Below, piece by piece: positions 39,810 to 44,138 of a stretch of DNA of 44,138 nt. Made by a program: the position numbers and the translations under genes. The stretch is from JAVBRU01 sp031547595 (GTDB taxonomy: Bacteria > Bacillota > Clostridia > Christensenellales > Aristaeellaceae). The stretch spans positions 1-44,138 of the forward strand of contig JAVBRU010000074.1 of assembly GCA_031547595.1 (NCBI GenBank). The letters are read 5' to 3'. The notes beneath the pieces are model-generated. The model made no database searches. It was not told the DNA's origin and saw only the letters and a program-made list of their open reading frames with translations. Every line of letters begins with the position of its first letter. Position 1 is the stretch's first letter.

Positions 39810-39819
39810 GGGGTATAAT
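39791..39819 (+). promoter_or_regulatory. promoter of the fucA-fucI operon
   Basis: CAGACA (39791-39796), 17 bases, then a perfect TATAAT (39814-39819). The weak -35 fits an activator-dependent promoter, and it overlaps the divergent promoter. Confidence 0.65.
39799..39813. promoter_or_regulatory. 15-bp perfect palindrome, candidate operator
   Basis: CCCCTTG, a central G and CAAGGGG. It abuts the fucA -10 box and covers the -35 of the divergent regulator, so a protein bound here would affect both promoters. Confidence 0.6.
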
Positions 39820-39855
39820 GTAGGTGTATAAAACCGCAAAAGGATGTGCTTCAGG

Positions 39856-40545
39856 ATGGATATCAACGCGTTAAAAGAGCAGATTTGTGATATATGCCAT
39901 AAGATGTGGCAGCTGGGCTGGGTGGCGGCCAACGATGGCAATGTGTCCGCACGGCTAGACGACGGCACGTTTCTGGCCACGCCCACCGGCATCAGCAAAT
40001 CCATGATCACGCCGGAAAAAATCGTGCGCATGGACGCACAAATGAACATCCTGGAGGCGCTGCCGGGCTACAAGCCCTCCAGCGAAACCAAGATGCACAT
40101 GCGCTGCTATCAGGAACGCGCCGATGTGGGCGCGGTGGTGCATGCGCATCCGCCCACGGCCACAGGCTACGCCGTGGCAGGCAAGCACCTGGACGAATAC
40201 ACCATGATCGAAACGGTGATCGCCATCGGCTCCATCCCCGTCACGCCTTATGGCACGCCCTCCACATACGAGGTGCCGGACGCCATCACACCCTATTTGC
40301 AAGAGCACGACGTGCTGCTGCTCAAAAACCACGGCGCATTGACGATGGGGCAGGATCTTCTGACCGCCTATTACCGCATGGAAACGCTGGAGCTGTATGC
40401 CAAGATCAGCCTCAACGCGCATCTGCTGGGCGGTGCGCAGGAAATTCCGCGCCCGAAAATTGATCAATTGATCGATCTTCGGGAAAACTATTACAAAGTG
40501 ACAGGCAAGCATCCCGGCTATAAGAAGTACACCGACAAGAAATAA
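39856..40545 (+). CDS. fucA: L-fuculose-1-phosphate aldolase (class II)
   Basis: A 229-residue zinc aldolase. The residues known from E. coli FucA (Glu73, His92, His94, His155) map to Glu77, His96 and His98 (VVHAHPP) and His159 (LKNHGAL). It cleaves L-fuculose-1-phosphate to dihydroxyacetone phosphate and L-lactaldehyde; related class II aldolases use rhamnulose- or ribulose-phosphates, but fucI directly downstream supports fuculose. I prefer the ATG at 39856, since AAAGGA lies about 11 bases upstream; the ATG at 39844 has no ribosome binding site. fucI follows after 12 bases. Confidence 0.9.
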   Translation: MDINALKEQICDICHKMWQLGWVAANDGNVSARLDDGTFLATPTGISKSMITPEKIVRMDAQMNILEALPGYKPSSETKMHMRCYQERADVGAVVHAHPPTATGYAVAGKHLDEYTMIETVIAIGSIPVTPYGTPSTYEVPDAITPYLQEHDVLLLKNHGALTMGQDLLTAYYRMETLELYAKISLNAHLLGGAQEIPRPKIDQLIDLRENYYKVTGKHPGYKKYTDKK

Positions 40546-40557
40546 GGAGGAAAAACG

Positions 40558-42339
40558 ATGTTGTACCCCAAGATTGGTATCCGCCCCGTGATTGACGGCC
40601 GTTGGGGCGGCATACGCGAGTCCCTGGAGCAGCAGACCATGGGCATGGCGCACGCTGCCAAGGCGCTGATGGAAGGGCTGCGGTATCCCGACGGCACACC
40701 CGTGCAATGTGTGATCTCGCCCTGCACCATCGGCGGCGGCGCGGAAGCGGCCAAGTGCGAGGATTATTTCTCCACCCAAAATGTGGTCGCCACCCTGACG
40801 GTGACGCCCTGCTGGTGCTATGGCACCGAAACCTTCGATATGAACCCCAAGACCATCAAGGCCGTGTGGGGCTTCAACGGCACCGAGCGCCCCGGCGCTG
40901 TGTATCTGGCCGCCGTGCTGGCTGCCTATGCGCAAAAAGGGCTGCCCGCTTTCTCGATCTACGGCCATGACGTGCAGGACCTGAAGGACAGCAGCATCCC
41001 CGCCGATGTGGAAGAAAAAATCCTGCGCTTTGCCCGCTGCGCAGTGGCGGTGGGCTGGATGAAAAACAAGGCATATGTCAACATGGGCGGCGTGTCCATG
41101 GGCATTATGGGCAGCTACTGCGATACCCAGATGTTCCAGAAATACTTTGGCATCCGCGCCGAGTGGGTGGATATGAGCGATATCCTGCGCCGCGTGACCC
41201 TGGGCATCTATGATCCCGATGAGTTCGAAAAAGCCTATGCTTGGGTGCAAAACAACTGCAAAGAGGGCTTTGACGTCAACGCGGGCAAGGACTTGCCCGG
41301 CATCATCCAGCGCTCCAAGCACATCCCGGCGGACAAGGACTGGGAGTTTGTGACCAAGATGACGCTGGTAATGCGCGACATCATGCAGGGCAACCCGAAG
41401 CTTGACGACCTCGGCTGGCACGAAGAAGCTTTGGGCAAGAACGCCGTTGCCGCCGGGTTCCAGGGCCAGCGCAGCTGGACGGACTGGCTGCCCAATGCGG
41501 ACTTCAGCGAAGCCATCCTCGCTTCCACCTTCGACTGGAACGGCAAGCGCCCGCCTGTCGCCTTCGCCACGGAGAACGATACCCTGAACGGCATCTCGAT
41601 GCTGCTTGGCACATTGCTGACCGGCAGCGCGCCTTGCTTCCACGATGTGCGCACCTATTGGAGCCCGCAGGCTGTGGAGCGCGTGACCGGCGAGATGCCC
41701 ACCGGCAAAGGCGCAAATGGCTTTGTGCACCTCATCAACAGCGGCGCGACTGCGCTGGACTGCACCGGCGCTGCCAAGGACGAAAACGGCAACGGCGTGA
41801 TGAAGCCCTGGTGGGATATGACCGATGCCGATATCAACGCGTGCCTGGAGGCCACCGACTGGTGCCGCGCCAATTATGAATACTTCCGCGGCGGCGGGTT
41901 CAGCAGCCATTTCAAAACCCAGGCCGAAATGCCCGTCACGATGCTGCGCCTGAACATCGTGGAGGGCGTTGGCCCCGTGATGCAGATCGCAGAGGGGCAC
42001 ACCGTCACCTTGCCCGATGCCATGCACAAGCCGCTCGACCTTCGCACTGACCCGTCCTGGCCCACCACCTGGTTTGCCCCGTGCCTCACGGGCGAGGGCG
42101 CGTTCAAGGATGTGTACAGCGTGATGGCCAACTGGGGCGCCAACCATGGCGTCACTGTGTACGGCCACGTGGGCGCCGATTTGATCACCCTGTGCGCCAT
42201 GCTGCGCATCCCGGTATCCATGCACAATGTGGACTGCGGCAAGGTGTACCGCCCCCATGCCTGGGCAGCTTTTGGCACCCAGGATACCCAGGCGGCGGAT
42301 TATGCGGCCTGCAAGCACTACGGGCCGATCTATAAATAA
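40558..42339 (+). CDS. fucI: L-fucose isomerase
   Basis: A 593-residue manganese-dependent isomerase, the same length class as the E. coli enzyme. The metal ligands Glu337, Asp361 and His528 of E. coli map here, with an offset of two, to Glu339 (FATENDTLNG), Asp363 (CFHDVRTYW) and His530 (NWGANHGVTV). It converts L-fucose to L-fuculose and also accepts D-arabinose in known members. AAGGAGG precedes the ATG. It is co-transcribed with fucA; the kinase and the permease needed to complete the pathway are not in the window. Confidence 0.96.
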   Translation: MLYPKIGIRPVIDGRWGGIRESLEQQTMGMAHAAKALMEGLRYPDGTPVQCVISPCTIGGGAEAAKCEDYFSTQNVVATLTVTPCWCYGTETFDMNPKTIKAVWGFNGTERPGAVYLAAVLAAYAQKGLPAFSIYGHDVQDLKDSSIPADVEEKILRFARCAVAVGWMKNKAYVNMGGVSMGIMGSYCDTQMFQKYFGIRAEWVDMSDILRRVTLGIYDPDEFEKAYAWVQNNCKEGFDVNAGKDLPGIIQRSKHIPADKDWEFVTKMTLVMRDIMQGNPKLDDLGWHEEALGKNAVAAGFQGQRSWTDWLPNADFSEAILASTFDWNGKRPPVAFATENDTLNGISMLLGTLLTGSAPCFHDVRTYWSPQAVERVTGEMPTGKGANGFVHLINSGATALDCTGAAKDENGNGVMKPWWDMTDADINACLEATDWCRANYEYFRGGGFSSHFKTQAEMPVTMLRLNIVEGVGPVMQIAEGHTVTLPDAMHKPLDLRTDPSWPTTWFAPCLTGEGAFKDVYSVMANWGANHGVTVYGHVGADLITLCAMLRIPVSMHNVDCGKVYRPHAWAAFGTQDTQAADYAACKHYGPIYK

Positions 42340-42365
42340 TAGCTATGAAGGGCACGGGGGAACGG

Positions 42366-42532
42366 AAGAACGCTGGGGGCTATCCGTCTAGCACCTCAAT
42401 CGTCGCACTGCCGCGCTGCCGCTTGCATTGCTCGTTTCGGTGCCCGATTCCGATTCGCTTCATCCGCCACAGGCGGCGCTCATCTCCATCGCCCCAGACC
42501 CCCGACCAGAGGACACTGTCCTCTGGACACCA
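42366..42532. repeat. structured intergenic repeat, copy D (end module only, interrupted)
   Basis: GAACGCTGGGGGCT (42369-42381) and GCCCCAGACCCCC (42491-42503) are the two halves of the terminal GCTGGGG...GCCCCAGACCCC module of this repeat family, followed by a perfect CCAGAGGACA/TGTCCTCTGG hairpin (42506-42526). About 110 unrelated bases separate the two halves where other copies have only a short loop. The rest of the element is missing. It lies between the convergent fucI and queH genes and probably terminates both. Confidence 0.6.
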
Positions 42533-42543
42533 CTTAGGGAGTA

Positions 42544-43128
42544 TCAGGGACAACTTACGCGAACACTAAACCTGCACCCGCAATAGCTTTGCCGGTACAA
42601 TCCATATTCTTTGGACAGCTCAAGGGAACGCAAATAGCCGTTGTTCTTCTTGAAATCCGCATACACATAGGGAATACCATATGCCGCCGCCATCTGCTCG
42701 CCAATCTGGTTGAGCAGGGCGGCATTTTTGTGCGGGCTGACAGACAGCGTGGTCGTAAAACAATCAAATCCCTGCTCTTTCGCCGTTTGCGCAGCATGCG
42801 AAAGGCGCAGCGCAAAGCATTTGGTGCAGCGCGCGCCGCCCTCCGGCGCATCCTCCAGCCCTGCGGCGATATCCTCAAACAGCTCCGGCGGGTCGTCTGC
42901 GTGCAGCAGCGGAATATCCAGCGCCTCCAGCAGGCGCGCCTGCTCGTCTAAGCGTCGGTCGTGCTCCGCCTGCGGCCAGATGTTGGGGTTGAACGCAAGC
43001 ACAGTGACATCAAAGACTTCTTTCAGCACCTCCAAAACGGCGCTGGAGCAAGGCGCACAGCAGCTGTGCAGCAGCAGCCTTTTTCCGGGAAAAGGGTCAA
43101 TATTCCAGGAGGGAACAGGCTTTTTCAT
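42544..43128 (-). CDS. queH: epoxyqueuosine reductase QueH
   Basis: A 194-residue cytoplasmic protein of the former DUF208 family, which reduces epoxyqueuosine to queuosine in tRNA, the non-cobalamin alternative to QueG. The cysteine motifs are all present: Cys23-Cys24 and Cys27 in LLLHSCCAPCSS, Cys101 and Cys104 in ARCTKCFALRL, and Cys183/Cys185 in YRQSYCGC. FTTTLSVSPHKN is the other signature. Family members usually end just after YCGC; here a short tail RFSVRVSCP runs toward repeat copy D. The ATG overlaps the stop of the upstream secreted-protein gene as ATGA, so the two are translationally coupled despite unrelated apparent roles. Confidence 0.93.
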   Translation of the reverse strand: MKKPVPSWNIDPFPGKRLLLHSCCAPCSSAVLEVLKEVFDVTVLAFNPNIWPQAEHDRRLDEQARLLEALDIPLLHADDPPELFEDIAAGLEDAPEGGARCTKCFALRLSHAAQTAKEQGFDCFTTTLSVSPHKNAALLNQIGEQMAAAYGIPYVYADFKKNNGYLRSLELSKEYGLYRQSYCGCRFSVRVSCP

Positions 43129-43778
43129 ACCACTTTGTCTACCTTTACCGTGGATACGATGTCGTGCAGCAACGCTTGCAGCGCGGCATAATCCATGCTG
43201 CCACTCTCCATCAAAAAAATATATTCAATATCGTTGTAGTAAAAATCATAGTACATCACGGTGATTGTGACCTGCAACTCCTCGTTCACCTGGTAATCAT
43301 ACTGATAACAGGTTTCCAGCATCATGCCCAAGGGTGTGTCTCGCAAAATGCCCTCGTGATACATGCGGGGGCTCAGCATCGTCTCGTCGCTCTCCCACTC
43401 CTCTTTCATGTACTCCGCGTAGTAGGGTGCTTTGGCGCATTCCTCCTCAAAGGAACCATAGGTGCATTCCTTCATCTGGATCATCAGCATGGTGGAAGAA
43501 TTGCGGTCCATCCAGATGCGGATATCATACAGTTGGTCTTCGTCCTCGCCATCTGCTTGATTTCTTTCCAGGCTGTCCGCCAGCTCTTGATCGCTATAGG
43601 ATTCATAGCCCGTGGGCAGCTGCAGGCTGTAGCCGCAATAGCGGTTATCATAGGTCGTCCACTGCGCGCGGTCTGCCTTGCTGATAAAGGCGCTTCGCGA
43701 CCGGTCCAGAAAAGACTCCGCATGTGCGCCCAAGGGCAGTAGCGCGGCAATACAAAGCGTAAGTAATAATTTCTTCAT
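43125..43778 (-). CDS. secreted protein of unknown function
   Basis: A 217-residue exported protein: signal peptide to about residue 20 (LGAHAES), then a mixed alpha/beta part with NRYCGYSLQLPTGYESYSDQ, IRIWMDRNSSTMLMIQMKEC and VTITVMYYDFYYNDIEYIFL. I do not recognise the family; the pattern of a short amphipathic helix followed by strands resembles small lipoprotein-like Clostridia proteins with a PsbP/MOG1-type fold, but this is only an impression. AGAAGGAGGCG precedes the ATG, and a good promoter lies at 43800-43828. It overlaps queH by 4 bases. Confidence 0.75.
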   Translation of the reverse strand: MKKLLLTLCIAALLPLGAHAESFLDRSRSAFISKADRAQWTTYDNRYCGYSLQLPTGYESYSDQELADSLERNQADGEDEDQLYDIRIWMDRNSSTMLMIQMKECTYGSFEEECAKAPYYAEYMKEEWESDETMLSPRMYHEGILRDTPLGMMLETCYQYDYQVNEELQVTITVMYYDFYYNDIEYIFLMESGSMDYAALQALLHDIVSTVKVDKVV

Positions 43779-43799
43779 GGCATTCGCCTCCTTCTATTT

Positions 43800-43828
43800 A
43801 TTATAGCACCGGGCGAAAAAAAGCACAA
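43800..43828 (-). promoter_or_regulatory. promoter of the secreted protein-queH operon
   Basis: On the minus strand TTGTGC (43828-43823), 17 bases, then TATAAT (43805-43800). The AT-rich stretch 43829-43939 holds no gene that I can see. Confidence 0.75.
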
Positions 43829-43939
43829 CAGACTGTTCCATATGTTACAAGCTGATAATAATCTTCCTGTTTCGAACTTGTTCACACCTTTATAATTAGA
43901 AACAGAAATAGTTTCTTCTTATTATAATGAAAATTCTTG

Positions 43940-43968
43940 TTGACATAATAATGCACATCGTGTTAAAA
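43940..43968 (+). promoter_or_regulatory. promoter of the candidate small RNA
   Basis: A perfect TTGACA (43940-43945), 17 bases, then TTAAAA (43963-43968; TAAAAT one base later). Transcription should start near 43975. Confidence 0.75.
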
Positions 43969-43975
43969 TCGTTTT

Positions 43976-44081
43976 CGTAAGGGAGGACTACCTCCTACGA
44001 GGTTTGATTATTCTTTCGCCCCTCCTCCCATGGGGCGAAAAATAATAAAGGGGCTGACTTGTAAAGCCAGTCCCTTTTTTT
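43976..44081 (+). ncRNA. candidate small regulatory RNA, about 105 nt
   Basis: It lies between a strong promoter and a strong terminator, with no open frame of any length. Hairpin 1 (43976-43999) is CGTA-GGAGG-acta-CCTCC-TACG. Hairpin 2 (44007-44046) is ATTATT, TTTCGCCCC / GGGGCGAAA, AATAAT with a 9-base loop TCCTCCCAT. The terminator stem (44047-44077) is AAAGGG-G-CTG-A-CTT / AAG-C-CAG-T-CCCTTT, followed by seven T. Both CCTCC of hairpin 1 and the exposed TCCTCCC loop are complementary to Shine-Dalgarno sequences, the arrangement of C-rich-loop small RNAs such as RsaE/RoxS, which silence translation. Identity with any known family is not claimed. Confidence 0.6.
44047..44081 (+). terminator. 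Rho-independent terminator of the candidate small RNA
   Basis: The stem described under the small RNA, followed by TTTTTTT (44075-44081). A further inverted repeat GTCGCTC/GAGCGAC (44088-44112) follows and runs toward the window edge. Confidence 0.85.
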
Positions 44082-44138
44082 GTGATTGTCGCTCCCGCTA
44101 TGCGCGAGCGACCCGGCAAAACCTTCGGTTTGGCCTAA

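Noticed and set aside
39955..42318. A 787-codon open frame antisense to fucA and fucI
   Set aside because: It covers two enzymes whose catalytic residues are all intact on the other strand; its translation is His/Gly/Ala-rich with no recognisable domain.
43976..44081. The terminal RNA as a riboswitch or T-box leader
   Set aside because: No T-box, glycine, preQ1 or other core that I know is visible, and a terminator closes the transcript with no gene start inside the window.

Overview
The window looks like part of a chromosome of an endospore-lineage Bacillota, probably a GC-rich Clostridia (a Christensenellales-like gut, rumen or digester organism is my guess, not shown). The reasons are a SpoIIR homologue, Gram-positive style Shine-Dalgarno sites, PemK/MazF of the Bacillus NdoA type, and many CUT1 sugar importer subunits with no dedicated ATPase. 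Most of the DNA serves uptake and breakdown of plant- or host-type glycans.

Layout. (1) 1-14974, all on the minus strand, is one probable operon of about 15 kb read from a TTGACA-N17-TATAGT promoter at 15025-15053. In transcription order it encodes a solute-binding protein with a long N-terminal beta-rich extension, a permease, an NHL-propeller/YIP1 membrane protein, a DUF5696 protein, two permeases, a second solute-binding protein followed by an intercistronic hairpin, a permease, a secreted GH43-like glycosidase and an ArsR-like regulator cut by the window edge. That makes two binding proteins and four permeases, i.e. two importers, with two poorly understood exported proteins between them. 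A WYL regulator (15287-16201) is divergent. (2) 16267-18385 holds a zinc-ribbon protein, a formate/nitrite-type channel and an orphan PemK/MazF-like toxin. (3) 18521-23118, minus strand, is a Gld-type ABC-2 system: ATPase, GldF-like permease, GldG-like protein and DUF4340 protein. (4) 23410-24297 holds a small membrane protein overlapping spoIIR tail to tail. (5) 24474-26722 holds two Gfo/Idh/MocA oxidoreductases. (6) 27144-30590, minus strand, is an Lpl-type importer (binding protein and two permeases), divergent from a membrane-anchored AraC regulator. Next come kduI, a BspA-like LRR protein and kduD, pointing to unsaturated-uronate (pectin or glycosaminoglycan) catabolism. (7) 35984-38866 holds an ECF sigma factor, its anti-sigma factor and a secreted binding-protein-like protein. 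(8) 38874-42339 holds an AraC-cupin regulator divergent from fucA-fucI, with a perfect 15-bp palindrome between the promoters. (9) 42544-43778 holds queH and a secreted protein of unknown function. The window ends with a candidate small RNA.

The most unusual thing I see is a family of intergenic repeats: two near full-length copies (about 16546-16927 and 26739-27129) and two partial ones (18350-18508 and about 42366-42532). The two long copies can form the same cloverleaf, a closing stem with three hairpins, although their primary sequences have diverged. Most imperfect pairs are G-U on the plus strand, which suggests a structured RNA or an RNA-constrained mobile element. The second system worth attention is the two-importer/NHL-YIP1/DUF5696 operon.
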